Shown here: positions 1 through 11,041 of the stretch, piece after piece
Layout of the letters: each line of letters begins with the position of its first letter
Numbering within the stretch: position 1 is the stretch's first letter
NCBI GenBank assembly: GCA_030248215.1
Contig: JASANG010003057.1
Location: 1 to 64,000 of the forward strand
Source of the DNA: Enoplolaimus lenunculus
Lineage: Eukaryota; Nematoda; Enoplea; Enoplida; Thoracostomopsidae
Direction of reading: 5' to 3'
Length of the DNA: 64,000 bases
Notes under the pieces: generated by a model
Told to the model about the DNA's origin: nothing
Databases searched by the model: none
What the model saw: only the letters and a program-made list of their open reading frames with translations
Translations under genes and position numbers: made by a program

Positions 1-290
1 CGGTCATAATTTTCTCCGGAAAAACAACTCTGCTTTACGCAATGCACAATCGTGTTTACGTGAATGCATAGAAATCTGTATGCAAATATTGTAATTATAG
101 AACAATCCCATCTGTATGCTATGAAACTATTGTAAACAAACAATGCTGGAAACTTGCCCAAAATACGTCGTATGTGGAGTGTTTTCACTGTAAATATAGA
201 TATCTCTTTTAATACAATATTTATTTCTGATCCATATTTCGTAACACTTCATTTTAAAGGTAATTTTATTACAAAAAATGTATTAAAAAC

Positions 291-3043
291 TTAAGAACAC
301 AGCACCAAGACACCCAAAACATATACCATCATTAACACTAACGAGAGTACATTGTTAACGCAAGCGTACACCTGTTTCCACTCTCGCATATTTGATCCGG
401 CTCCGGTTTCAGGAGAACTCATATCTTTTGGATGGGTTTCTTCAGAATTACAACACAAATATGAATTGCACGCGGATGCAAACAGCCCAAGTCGATGTGG
501 TGGGGGCAATGGGCGTTCGACCCTTGCCAGAGCATTTACTACCAAAGTGAACAGTAAGCTTAGCAACGTCATACCCACTGTGAACTCGTAGAATCGATCT
601 AAAAAACAGAAAGCACACTGTCAATTTCAGTGACTTAATTAACCAAACCACCCAGAGTCAACTGAACTCAGATTGAGAATCAACTCAACGCAGAGTGAGT
701 TAATGTTTACTGATATTAATTCAGAACTAACCAACTCGCTAGTTGAATTGATTAATCAACTCGTTGGAGAATCTACAGTGCAATTATCAACGGGTGATAG
801 GTTTTGTTATGGTTTCGAAACAGTCGGAGGCAAAATTCAAAAATTCTGCACGTTTTTCACATTTGATTTGGTATACAACGTGTGCCAATTTTGCAATTGT
901 ATGATTTCTTCAGTTGGAATACCTAAACGCTAACTGATGATAGGTGCTATACACAATTGTGTGCGTTCGTACATATTAACTGAACATAGTAATCTTGCTG
1001 CAATTAATATTACAGGCTCAAGGTTCTGCATTCTGATCGTTAATCAAGAGTTTTCCCGTGGTTGAGGTCGCTTTTGTAAAGTATTTGGGCGAACGAAATC
1101 AGCAAAAAATTTAAAATGCTAAATTTTTGTAGCTTAAATTCTATTAAGCCTATAAAGGCGCCGTATTATATCTCGTATCTTCAGGAAATTCAAGAAGATA
1201 AAAAGCGACCAATCAAGTCGTTGTAGACACGGCTGTAGAACAACTGGGTTGAATAGAGGAAATTTACGAATTTTGGGAACATTAATTAATTAAGTTTTCT
1301 TGTGAGCGAAAATCGCTATCCCTGGCAATTCTAGTGAATTGATTTTCACTCAGAATGAGTTGAATGCACTCAGAAGTCTGAGCTTTGAATTAGGTCTTTC
1401 AGAACTCAGAATTCTGAATTGAATGAACTCATTCTGAGTAAATTAATTAACGCACCCGGAATTAAATCAGCTCAGAGTGAGTTAATATTTACTGTTATTA
1501 ACTCAGAAGCACCTTGAAATGGCTAATTCTGTCTCTGAGTTAATTAATCAACTCATTTGAATTTACAGCGTAGCAAAAAATGGTTTGAATTTTCAAATCC
1601 AGCATTTTATTTTAAATCATGTAAAAGCGCTTTTTTCTACAATGTAAGTTTCAGTGAGTCGATTTTAACTTAGAACGAGTTGAATCACTCAGTTTGAGTT
1701 AAGACTGCTACAACTCAGAACTTTGAGTTGATTCACTGCATTTTGAGTTAACTAATCAGCTCACCCAGTGTCAACTCAACTTAGAGTGTGAATAAACCCA
1801 ACTTAGAGTGAGAATCAACTCAACTGAGAGTGCGTTAATGTTTGCTGATATTAATTCAAAAATAACCAACTTGCTAGCCACCTGAATTGATTAATCAACT
1901 CATTGCAATTTAGAGTGTAGTCTACCAGAACTATAGAAAGAGACATCGCCCACCAATCCTTACACTGTAAATTCCAATGAATTGGTCAATCAACTCAGCT
2001 AGAAAGTTGGTTATTTCTGAATTAATAACAGTTAACATTAACTCTCACACTGAGTTGGGTTGATTCTCAGTGTGAGTTATGTTTATTCCGGGTAAGTTGA
2101 ATAATTAAATCGAAGTGACTTTTTTAACGCAGAGGTTTGAGTTCTCAAAGTCCTAACTCAGATTGAGTGATTCAACTCCTTCTGAGTTAAAATTGACTCA
2201 CTGACATTTACAGGGTAAACCTGACGATAGGACACTTGGCTTTGACTACGGGAAACTTACAAATTTTCGGAACACTGGCACCAAATCCAACTTGAGGCGT
2301 TTTAGAGACAAGAAATTGAAAACACATAAATTGTAGAAGAATGGCGAATAGCTTGACGTACAGTTGCTGTTTGAATGGACCAAACAGTGGTGATATTAGC
2401 ACAAGAACCGCTGATATCACCATTGGAACGGTAAGTTCAATTTTGAGCGTTGATGATTTGCGACCAGCACGAATGCAAACCTGAAACACAAATGCTCAAA
2501 CATTGTGAACTCCAGTGAGTTGATTTTAACTCTCAGAATGAGCTGAATCCACTCAGAGGTCTGACAGCTCTGAATTTAATCTTTCAGAACTCAAAAATAT
2601 GAATTGGTTAAATTCAGTCTGAGTTATATTAATCAACTAAACCAGAATTATATCAGCTCAAGACTTGGGGAAAGTAATTCGACCTCAAAGTGTCGAAGGC
2701 TACAACATCTTTATATACCATAGCGAACATAATCCAGCTTACCCTCATCGAAGACGGTACTTCCGCATCCGGGGTCAACGCAATTTCAGGAACGTTCCAA
2801 TTGGTCCGCGACGCTTCTTCAATGGTTCCGGAGGTTGTTTTGAGTTCAATTTGAAGGACTTGATCGAACGCTTCGGAATACAAATCAAAACAGCACGTCC
2901 GCTCGTCTGCCGGATAATTCCGGTAATCTACTGAACACCGGGCTTGGATCCGGTACTGAAGTTTCGTGGTTAAAACGCCGTCGTGTGTCGACCGGATATC
3001 TTTAAACACGGTGAAATCGTTGCTTTGACCTGCGCCGCCTTTG
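291..3043 (-). CDS. Cys-loop ligand-gated ion channel subunit, 5' part missing
   Basis: Three exons can be read on the minus strand. Exon 3043-2743 encodes the second half of the extracellular domain. It contains the Cys-loop, a cysteine pair 13 residues apart (CSVDYRNYPADERTC), followed by a second C and FDLYSEAFDQ. Exon 2480-2261 encodes M1 and the pore helix M2 (YVKLFAILLQFMCFQFLVSK, then TPQVGFGASVPKI). Exon 598-291 encodes M3 (GMTLLSLLFTLVVNALAR), a short loop with RPLPPP, and M4 (VLSLVLMMVYVLGVLVLCS), ending in TAA. Donors (AGG|gtaagc, ATTT|gtaagt) and acceptors (tttcag, ttttttag) join in phase. The family forms pentameric plasma-membrane channels opened by neurotransmitters. The M2 lacks the usual vertebrate-like signature and recalls the large nematode LGC group, so ligand and ion choice cannot be given. 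The M3-M4 loop is very short. Exons for the signal peptide and strands 1-5 are not seen; 6454-6638 may be one. Both introns hold T1 elements. Confidence 0.82.
616..780. mobile_element. T1 MITE, internally shortened
   Basis: Begins CACTGTCAATTTCAGTGA and ends ATCTACAGTG, the T1 terminal repeats. The left half is largely missing. It sits 18 bp upstream of the acceptor of the last channel exon. Confidence 0.7.
781..960. repeat. C1 element fragment
   Basis: Contains the C1 signatures GGTGATAGGTTTTG and CTAACTGATGATAGGTGCT. The left terminus is lost, apparently through the T1 insertion next to it. Full copies lie at 7984-8458 and 9459-9856. Confidence 0.5.
1321..1570. mobile_element. T1 MITE, diverged
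   Basis: Runs from a decayed left end (AATTCTAGTGAATTGATTTT) to GAATTTACAGCG, with the usual internal CTGAGTT/AACTCAG motifs. Lies in the last intron of the channel gene. Confidence 0.65.
1640..1917. mobile_element. T1 MITE, diverged
   Basis: Ends CAATGTAAGTTTCAGTGAG and TTTAGAGTG are decayed T1 termini. The interior carries a short direct duplication of the GAGTGAGAATCAACTCAAC motif. In the channel gene's last intron. Confidence 0.65.
1963..2215. mobile_element. T1 MITE
   Basis: Complete copy from TA|CACTGTAAATTCCAATGA to ATTTACAGG|GTA, 46 bp from the end of the M1-M2 exon of the channel gene. Opposite in orientation to the neighbouring copy. Confidence 0.75.
2501..2663. repeat. T1 MITE fragment
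   Basis: Decayed left end (CATTGTGAACTCCAGTGAG) and about 160 bp of T1 body, truncated on the right. It fills most of the intron between the extracellular and M1-M2 exons of the channel gene. Confidence 0.55.
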
Positions 3044-3063
3044 CTTAAATTTTCGAACAAAAA

Positions 3064-3776
3064 TGTGTTAAAAACAACAGATTAAATGGTATTGGAATAG
3101 TGGTTCATGTTACTTTTAGGGCCCTGCCATTTTGTTACAAGACTGCACTCAAGTAAGCTTAGCTTTTAAACCATTTTATGCGTAGGCTTGCACCAATCAC
3201 CAGGCAGTTATAGGTTTTCGAACAAGCGAACTGAAGTAACTACAAACGTCAAAATGTCGCTTCCCATCGACTGATTCGAAACTTACTGGACCTATTGTCA
3301 ACCGGTGATTGATGCTGTATAATTTTGAGAATGTGAACATAGGTTTAGGCTTAGTCTTACCCCTAACATTTATTTTTATGCTCAGGCTTAGGTTTTGAGA
3401 AATATGCTTACAACTCTAAAAGTATCATAGGCCGGAGCTGTTATGGTCGCTACAGCTGCTGATATTTTGGAAAATTTGCTACATTGGTAAATTACTGTTC
3501 AGCTTGCATAATTGCAAATTTTGCAGTTACACGTATATTGTAAGCGCATATTTTTGTTGCGATTAATAAGGAACCATCATGAAAAAACAAGTCTTACGTT
3601 CCAGACTTAAGGTCAGGTACCCAAATATGGCCGTAGGATTTGATCGGAATCGATTGCACTTTCCAAATCCTAGGATCCCATACCATACGCCAGTCTTTCC
3701 ACAGCTAAAATTTGCAACGTGTGATACAACTAAAATAACACTGAAATTGTTTAAAATTAATGCCGTGGTTATATAT
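3064..3776. other. Unassigned stretch
   Basis: No homologous gene is recognised. A frame from ATG 3579 runs 60-odd codons before entering the H2 element, but frames this long are common by chance here. Short pieces resemble H1 (about 3336-3410) and C1 (about 3196-3240). Confidence 0.3.
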
Positions 3777-4151
3777 CACGGTGCAACCGGAGGTGAAAGA
3801 TACCAAAACCGGAGTCGGAGCCGGAGGCGAACGAAACTTGTTGGAGTCGGAGCCAAAGGTGAGGCTAAATTAGATAGTAAAAATGAAGGTTAATTATAGT
3901 TGATTTTAGCCAATATCTGCAAAATGTTGTTAAGTTGCTTGGTTTTATGCTAATTTTCTGCGAAATTTCGGAAACTGTTTGCTGAAAATTGTGACAAAAC
4001 TAAACCGAAACGCGCCAAACACATAAATTTTGCCAAATTATGCAAAATTTTACTACCGAAATTGCCGGAACCTCTGACAAAAATTCTATAGAGCCGGAGC
4101 CGGAGAAGGAGGCCGATTTTCAGCCGAAGGCAGACCTCCGGTTGTACCCTG
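3777..4151. mobile_element. H2 hAT-type MITE
   Basis: Starts CACGGTGCAACCGGAGGT and ends ACCTCCGGTTGTACCCTG, giving inverted ends. The interior repeats GGAGCCGGAG near both ends and shares its AT-rich middle with copies at 24317 and 54526. Confidence 0.8.
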
Positions 4152-4189
4152 ATATATGATTATATAATCACTACCATTGAACTAACCAA

Positions 4190-4870
4190 GAGTGCATTAT
4201 ATAAGACTATGCAACTCTCTGGGTTCTACATGGTACAAAGTGTACCCCCGGGCGTTGCATTTTTGGCCGACCCCCTTTACTTAAGGGGAGTACTTAATGC
4301 TCGAAACACAACATGCGTATGGTGTTCAAAGTATAAGGCCATCAACTTTGGATAATTATAATATTTTTAACATGCGAAATTGAGAGAATCGGTAGACTTC
4401 CCTCCCCCCCCGCCTGCCTAAATAAGGGGGTATAGGCCAAAAACGCAACGTGCGCTGGGTACATTTTTTTGTACGCAAAATGTACACAGTTGTACACTCT
4501 TGTAATAAGAGTCATTATGGACTCTTGATATGTCCAAGAGTTGATCACGGTTGCATTCTGCAAGAGTACGAAACTCAGATGCAATTGCATGGCACAAAAT
4601 GTACCAACGCCCGTTGCGTTTAGGCTCCATTCTTTCTTTTTTGGGGTGGGAGTTCAGTATTATAGGAAGCATGCAATATAGAATCGGACCAATCAATTTA
4701 ACGTACTCAAAATGAAGACAATCGTTCAACTGAATCTCCAGAATATAAAAAAGGTACGCTGAAAATGCAACGCGTTTTGGGTACATTCTATTGTACATAA
4801 ATATGTACGCAGATGCAGGGTCGGAGCAGTCACTTTCCATACCTTCGATTTGGCGAGCCCTCGCCAAAGA
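4190..4870. repeat. W1 inverted-repeat element(s)
   Basis: Carries repeated GTACAAAGTGTACCC / GTACATTTTTTGTAC hairpins, GCGTTGCATTTTTGGCC-type blocks and AAGAGTGCA / TGTACACTCTTG ends in both orientations. The same modules recur at 52085-52395. Probably two copies head to head. Confidence 0.5.
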
Positions 4871-4989
4871 GCGCCCCCCACATTAACAAGTTTATAAACA
4901 AAAAATATTTTGATTATCGAAACAGGACTCTACCCCGAAATTTTTTGGAAGGTTCTTGATTTAACAAACTTGATATATAAATGCATATG

Positions 4990-5201
4990 CACTGCAAAAC
5001 AATGGTGAGTCAAATTGACTCTGTCGGAAACAGGCTTTTCCAGACTACACAAAATGAGTCAAAATTGGACTTCGCCAGAGTCAAATTCGATTCACTATGT
5101 CGCACGTTTGACTCTGGCGGAGTCGAATTTGACTCAGTTTGTGTAGTTAGGAAAAGCCTATTTCCGAGAGTGTCAATTTGACTCACCATTTTTTTACAGT
5201 G
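4990..5201. mobile_element. T2 palindromic MITE
   Basis: Ends CACTGCAAAACAATGGTGAG and CTCACCATTTTTTTACAGTG are inverted repeats that extend through almost the whole element as one long hairpin. TGAGTCA and TGACTCA sites occur near both ends. Confidence 0.82.
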
Positions 5202-5665
5202 TGAGACTAATTCGAGAAATATTTTTTTCTAACGTTGACTTGCTCGAAATTCTGCAAAAAAGCTAAAAACACACACAGTATACCCCCACTTACAATATCG
5301 ATGTGTCCAGCAACATTCATTTCTTTCCATATTTCATTCTAAAATTGTGACGAATATTGATTAAAAGGCTGTTCAGTTGAATTTCAACTGAATCCCAAAT
5401 ACCAACCCCTGGTATTGGGTTCAAGATTTATAATTTGCTAAATCGTGAAAAAATTGCGTTTCTACTAATAGTCAACCGGACTGTCAACGATGTGCATAGT
5501 TTAGTGCAAACTCGTGACATTAAGCTAATTTTGAACTGACGTTGGAAATACGACTAAAATAATACTTGTTAAGATAGCAAAAGGCTACAAATCTGTTAAC
5601 CATGCTTCTTAATGAGAATTGGCTAACTTTTGTGGTTAAAGATTCCAAATTCTTATGGCTTCGCC

Positions 5666-5853
5666 GGCCCATGTAAAGATCAGGGGCGGAACGTTTGAAC
5701 GTTTTTCAGTAGGAGTAGAATAGAGTAAGCTTAAGCTTTATACCAATTTTTACGTTTAGCTTAGGCTTAGGATTAGGCTTAGACATAGGCTTAGGCTTAG
5801 GCTTAGGAATATGTTTATAATACTGTTCCGCTCCTGTTCTTTACAAACGTGCC
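5666..5853. mobile_element. H1 TTAGGC-bearing MITE
   Basis: Left end GGCCCATGTAAAGATCAGGG pairs with the right end CTCCTGTTCTTTACAAACG. Between them lie about eight TTAGGC-like units on the plus strand. Confidence 0.72.
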
Positions 5854-5917
5854 CTGCCAGAGGCGGATTCGCCGAACAAATATCGATTTGGTAAACGTGC
5901 ACAGAGGCGAATGTAAA

Positions 5918-6166
5918 TAGTTCTGACGGGAGGGCTGGCAAATGTATGAAATGCAAAAATTGTAAGGTAGGAATCTTATTATTTTATCACCAAAAAGTTT
6001 CTACCGGAAAAAATTGTAAGATTTTTTTATCACAAAATAATTTGTGACGGTAAAAATTGTTTTAACAAATAATTTCAGAGGGCGAAAATTGTAAGGTAGG
6101 GACATTACCATTTTATCACAAAAAATATAAATGGGGCGTACGCCCCCCTTCCCATCTGCATCCACA
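5918..6166. repeat. G1 repeat
   Basis: Repeats of ATTGTAAGGTAGG and CCATTTTATCAC(C)AAAAA in tandem, closing with GGGGCGTACGCCCCCC. Copies at 43965 and 49488 share order and ends. Confidence 0.55.
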
Positions 6167-6453
6167 CAGCTTCTTGTAACCAGCTCAAATCGGTCCAGAA
6201 GACTGAAATGTTTCAGAATTGCTAAATCTTGCATAACTTGCAAGCATGCATAACCGAAACGTTTGCAATATATGGAACAAAATATGTTCATGGGACGGCG
6301 AACGTGAGCCCTCAGCATCCCCTGCCTACGAACCAAGGGACGGACCGGACGCCAACGGTGCGTTTCTACTCTTGGTTCGCCCCATTCCAGACTTAAACAA
6401 GGTTTAAAGCAAGCCTAATTAACTTTGACCCTCGCTTGGTTGGGCATACTTAC

Positions 6454-6638
6454 AATCCAGAGTTGTCTGACGACCAATTTTCGAACTGAAACAGTCACTT
6501 TATCTCCAGCTGTCCGTGTAGGAGGCAACGTTATCAATGCGTTATGCTTTCCTTGAGACTTATCGGCATTATCGGTCAAATTGTAGTATAAGCATTCTTC
6601 AAGAATAACATACTTGTGTCCAGCTAATTCGACTGTAT
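6454..6638 (-). CDS. Possible exon, perhaps of the channel gene N-terminus
   Basis: An open stretch of 61 codons is bounded by a good acceptor (gctgttttag) and donor (ATT|gtaagt). The product has alternating hydrophobic residues near its end (DKVTVSVRKLVVRQLWI), which would suit the first beta strand of a Cys-loop receptor extracellular domain. It lies upstream of the channel exons on the same strand. No diagnostic motif is present, and the exons that should link it to 3043 were not found, so it may belong to another gene or be chance. Confidence 0.3.
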
Positions 6639-6858
6639 CTAAAACAGCGAAAATGATTTTATACGATTTAACAATGCTTAAATGGCCAACGATACGTAAT
6701 TTGGGCATCATTCCAGTTTAACCAAAATTTACCGTATAAAAATCGAAATGTTTGACAGTCTGGGTAGAAACCGGGACTTCAGACATTTTAACTTAGCAGC
6801 TGGAAACGTGGGTATGGGTGGTGTTGAACTAGCGATCTACGGGTCGTCAGGCAAACGC

Positions 6859-7111
6859 CAGTGTAAATATTGGAGGGAGTTAATTTTAACTCAGAATGAG
6901 TTGAATCCACTCAGATATGTGAGCTCTGAATTAGGTCTTTAAGAACTCAAAATTCTGAATTGATCGGACTCATTTTTAGTTAATTAATTAACGAACCCAG
7001 AATTAAATCAGCTCAGAGTGAGATAATGTTTACTGTTATTAACTCAGAAATAGCCAGAAATAACCGAGTCTCCCTCTCAGTTGCTTAATCAACTCATCAG
7101 AATTTACAGTG
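6859..7111. mobile_element. T1 MITE
   Basis: Complete copy, CAGTGTAAATATTGGAGG to ATCAGAATTTACAGTG, with the conserved interior. Confidence 0.72.
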
Positions 7112-7141
7112 CGCTCTTCATCTACGACACGCAGCTTAGCC

Positions 7142-7280
7142 TCCAACTACTATTATTGCCGGCTATATGTAAACCGTATGCTTCCGGCTAGCATACAACA
7201 CGATGTGCCTTACATGTATATTGCATATGCACCAGGACAAGCATGTCTCATATGCTTACAATGTTCAAGCTATCCAGTAA
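7142..7280. repeat. Dispersed repeat shared with 47690-47800
   Basis: Contains ATTGCATATGCACCAGGAC followed by AAGCATGTCTCAT, found in reverse orientation near 47720-47760. Too short to classify. Confidence 0.35.
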
Positions 7281-7416
7281 ACCAAAAATGACAGTTTGTG
7301 TAATTGAATGTGTCCTGAGATGTTGGTACTGCAAAAATTGCAGTAATTTTGCAAAATTTTGTCAAAATATAAAGTGTAAACTGTGTTTTGTTGCACAATT
7401 TGCCATCTAAATGCTA

Positions 7417-7670
7417 CACTGTAAATTCAAATTAGTTGATTAATCAATTTAGCTAGCGAGTTGGTTATTTCTGAATTAATATCAGTAAACGTTAACTCTC
7501 ACTCTGAGTTGATGTGATCCTCAATCTGAGTTGAGTTGACTCTGGGTGGGTTGGTTAATTAACTCAGAATGAATTGAATCAACTCAAAATTCTGAGTTCT
7601 GATAGTCCTAACTCAGACTGAGTGATTCAACTCATTCTGAGTTAAAATCAACTCACTGAAATTTACAGTG
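7417..7670. mobile_element. T1 MITE with TA duplication
   Basis: Intact ends CACTGTAAATTC and GAAATTTACAGTG are flanked by TA on both sides (7415-7416 and 7671-7672), as for Tc1/mariner-type insertion. Confidence 0.82.
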
Positions 7671-7983
7671 TATAGTGTGAACTAGGGTCATTTTCCACCA
7701 CAGCTTGTAAAAAAATAGCCAATTATTTCGGAAAAAAACCCGAAATTTTCGCCTAAAATGGTTTCGGAAACGCTAACCTGTCAGATTTTGAATCCATGTA
7801 CAGTGCGAAAACGGTAACTGTGCATTTGATGCGTGTAATAAATTAAACAAAACCAACAAAAACAATAATAACATAAAGTAACACTGATTAGTAATAATAA
7901 TAATAACAGCCTTAACCGCCATTGTCTAAAAAAATGGCCCAAAAATGGAGTTTAAACACAATGGCTGGGTTTCTGAAATCAGA

Positions 7984-8458
7984 GCCCGTATGCTCAAATG
8001 AGACTAGCACCTATCAGCAGCTGGTGATATGTCCTGTAACTTTGAAACATGCGCATGCACTGTAAATTCCAATGAGTTGATTAATCAATTCAACTAGCGA
8101 GTTGGTTATTTCTGAATTAATATCAGTAAACATTAACTCACTCTCAGTTGAGTTGATTCTCAGTCTGAGTTGAGTTGACTCTGGGTGAGTTGACTAATTG
8201 ACTCAGAACGAATTGAATCCACTCAAAATGCTGAATTCTGATAGTCCTAACTCAGACTGAGTGATTCAACTCATTCTGAGTTAAAATCAACTCACTGAAA
8301 TTTACAGTGTGGTGAGGTTCGAAATTCAGCACATTGTTTGCATTTGATTTGCTCTACATTTGCTCCAATTGTCTATATCTGCAATTGCAGTTGTTCGTCA
8401 GCTAGCAAACCAATCGCTAACTGATGATAGGTGCTATACGCATTTGAGAATATGGCCC
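7984..8458. mobile_element. C1 element carrying a nested T1
   Basis: Outer ends GCCCGTATGCTCAAATGAG and GCATTTGAGAATATGGCC are inverted repeats. Just inside are AGCACCTATCA and TGATAGGTGCTAT. A T1 copy interrupts it at 8058-8309. Confidence 0.65.
8058..8309. mobile_element. T1 MITE nested in C1
   Basis: Ends CACTGTAAATTCC and GAAATTTACAGTG. The C1 copy at 9459 shows the uninterrupted site (CCGCATGGTGAGG), so the insert duplicated TG here, in the place where other copies show TA. Confidence 0.8.
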
Positions 8459-9063
8459 CTTATTAAAGTATTTACTTAAGTTATACACAAGTAATTACTT
8501 AAGTCGCCGGCTTAAGTAAATACTTAAAATTTTGAGCACAAAAAAAGAAGCGCCAAATAACGGCCATTGTCATGAGACAAGAAACTATCAGTTTTGCTGA
8601 AAGGAGGCATCATGAGTATACAGTTTCAAATAGACCAAGGTTAGTATATACACTGTAAATTTCAGTGAGTTGATTTTAACTCAGAATGAGTTGAATCATT
8701 CAGTCTGAGTTAGGACTATCACAACACCGAATCTTGAGTTGATTCAATTCATTCTGAGTTAATTAACCAACTCACCCAGAGTCAACTCAACTCAGAGTGA
8801 GATTCGACTCAACACAGAATGAGTTAATGTGTACTGATATTAATTCAGAAATAACCAACTCGTCAGCTGAATTGATTAATCAACTCTTTGAAATTTACAG
8901 TGTATGCCTGAGCGGTTAATTTGTAGTAAATCAAATTTAGTCAGCGACTTTAAGTATTTACTTAACTTAAGTACGCTTTTAAAAAGGTAAAATAGTTAAG
9001 CAATATACTTAGCCCGTATTTACATACTTTAAGTTGTACTTAAGTAGGATTTCGGCAACGCAG
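8459..9063. mobile_element. S1 CTTAAGTA element carrying a nested T1
   Basis: Both ends hold runs of ACTTAAGTA/TACTTAAG. The interior (GGAGGCATCATGAGTATAC, then AGACCAAGGTTAG) matches the copy at 62213. A T1 element sits at 8651-8902. Confidence 0.6.
8651..8902. mobile_element. T1 MITE nested in S1
   Basis: Ends CACTGTAAATTTCAG and GAAATTTACAGTG with TA on both sides. The S1 copy at 62213-63432 is uninterrupted at this point. Confidence 0.85.
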
Positions 9064-9458
9064 CCAGCAACTCAAACAAATTTTGCAAAATTCTTTTTCG
9101 AGTTAAAATAATTTAAGCATCATCTGAGATTCAATTTCATCAAGCTATGTCTAGGCGAACCTAAAGTTTAGTAATAGTATTATACTTACTTAGGCATGCA
9201 TGTACTTTAAACCAGATTTAATTTTTGACGAAAAATTGAATCGACCGGAAAAATGGTTTTCTGGTTTTTCCTAAAAAAATAAAAACCAGAAAATTTCAAA
9301 AAACAGGAACGCGTGTTTCAACAAATGCAGACGTTAATGAATGCTTAAATCTGGTTCAAAAATGATACTAATAAAATCACATGACCACCTTAATAAGCAT
9401 ATATCATGATTTAACAATACGCTGCTTTTGGTCTAGGTTTTAGGCATTTATTCGTAAA

Positions 9459-9856
9459 CCCGTATTCTCAAATGTGAGTAGCACCTATCACCAGCTGATG
9501 ATAGGTCCTGTAACTTTGGGCCCATGTAAAAATCAGGGCCAGAGAGTTTTTCTGTGGTACTAGAATAGAGTAAGCTTACGCTTAGACTATTTTTTTTGCT
9601 TGGCTTAGGCTTAGGAACATGCTCATTCTTACGCTTAGGCTTAGGCTTAGGCTTAGGCTTAGGCTTAGGAATATGCTTATGGCCTAACTTTGGAACCACC
9701 GCATGGTGAGGTTTCAAATTCTTGAGCACATTGTTCGCGTTTGATTTGCTCTACTTCTGTACCAATTTTGAGATCTGCAAACTGCAGATGTTGGTCAGTT
9801 TGAAAACCAATCGCTAAGTGATGATAGGTGCTATACGCATTTGAGAATATCAGCCC
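9459..9856. mobile_element. C1 element carrying a nested H1
   Basis: CCCGTATTCTCAAATGTGAG at the left and GCATTTGAGAATATCAGCCC at the right. An H1 copy splits it inside TAACTTTG. Confidence 0.65.
9519..9684. mobile_element. H1 TTAGGC-bearing MITE, perfect 8-bp duplication
   Basis: TAACTTTG occurs at 9511-9518 and again at 9685-9692. The element starts GGCCCATGTAAAAATCAGG and ends GGCC, having lost most of the right inverted repeat. It contains about ten TTAGGC units on the plus strand. Confidence 0.85.
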
Positions 9857-10202
9857 TATAGGCTTAGTTATATTAATAGCGTTATTCTTACGCTGACGAT
9901 TAAGCTTACACTTAGGCTTATTATAGGATTACAAATAAAAACTTGACCACAAAAGTTGTTTGGGACAAAAACTTATAATCTGTCATAAATGTTTTGCAGC
10001 AAAATCAAATTTGCGAAAAAATTCTATCAAAAATTGATTTTTGAATTCAAAATCTTTATTTTTTTCCACCAAAAACAATAAATCTCGTGAGCAGTTAGAG
10101 CTTTATCGATTAGTTTAAGTTCTGTACACTGCGTCCAGCAAAACAGTCAAGAGTCTTTATGCGATGTCGGATACAGGGCTATGTGTATGCTTACATATAT
10201 AA

Positions 10203-10229
<27 letters not shown>
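9857..10229. other. AT-rich stretch with TTAGGC traces
   Basis: AT-rich DNA with scattered TTAGGC-like units near 9860-9930 and a (TA)n microsatellite at 10194-10232. No gene seen. Confidence 0.4.
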
Positions 10230-10233
<4 letters not shown>

Positions 10234-10237
10234 ATAA

Positions 10238-10527
10238 CAGGGTTCCAACAGGACGTAAATTTTGTCGGAACAGGAACAGGAATTTATTATCTTTGCATTG
10301 CAGGAATCGGAACAGGAACAGTAATTTGAAAATAATTTTCGTCATCGAATTACTGTTGGACTTTTTAGAAAACTTGGCAATAAATTGCTTGAGTGAATTT
10401 TCTGCTATTTCATCATCAAATTCTGCGAAAGACCATCAGGCACCTTTGAATGCAGGAACAGGAAAAGGAACAGGAATTGAATTTTTGCAGGAATTCCGGC
10501 CGGAACAGGACTTCCGGTTGAACCCTG
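10238..10527. mobile_element. H2-related hAT-type MITE
   Basis: CAGGGTTCCAACAGGA at the left and TTCCGGTTGAACCCTG at the right, with GGAACAGGAACAGGAA blocks inside each end. Flanking 8-mers TATAATAA and ATATATAA are similar, but the site is AT-rich. Confidence 0.65.
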
Positions 10528-10672
10528 ATATATAAATATATAAGTACATATATAATATATATTTATATATAATTTCCCTCGAAATTTATGGAGTAAGCGA
10601 CAAGTCGCCGTTGTTGAGTTTCGATGTAACCTGCTCAATGTTGAAGTCCAAAAAATTATTTCTCGCACGCTT

Positions 10673-10940
10673 CACTGCAAAAAATACTGAGTCAAATTAA
10701 ACTCTCTCCGAATTAGGCTTTTCGGGACTACACAAATTGAGTTAAAATTCGACTCTGCCAATGTCAAATTCGATTCGAATTAAATTGACTCTCTCCGAAT
10801 TATGCTTAAATTAAGTCAAAATTCGACTCACTGAGTCGCACGTCTTTACTCAGGCTGAGTCGAATTTGACTCCAGTTTGTGTGCTGCCGAATAGTCAAGT
10901 ATTTCGGACAGAGTCGATTTGACTCACCATTTTTTGCAGT
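10673..10940. mobile_element. T2 palindromic MITE, partly rearranged
   Basis: CACTGCAAAAAATACTGAGTC to CTCACCATTTTTTGCAGT. It has an extra copy of the CTCTCCGAATTAGGCTT block, so it is longer than other T2 copies. Confidence 0.72.
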
Positions 10941-11041
10941 ATCTGATCGCTCACAGAACGAAATACCCTGTCGTTTTTTGAAATTGTGGATAAGAAACTT
11001 AAAATTTACGAAAAAAATATACAAAATGTAACAAATGTTCG

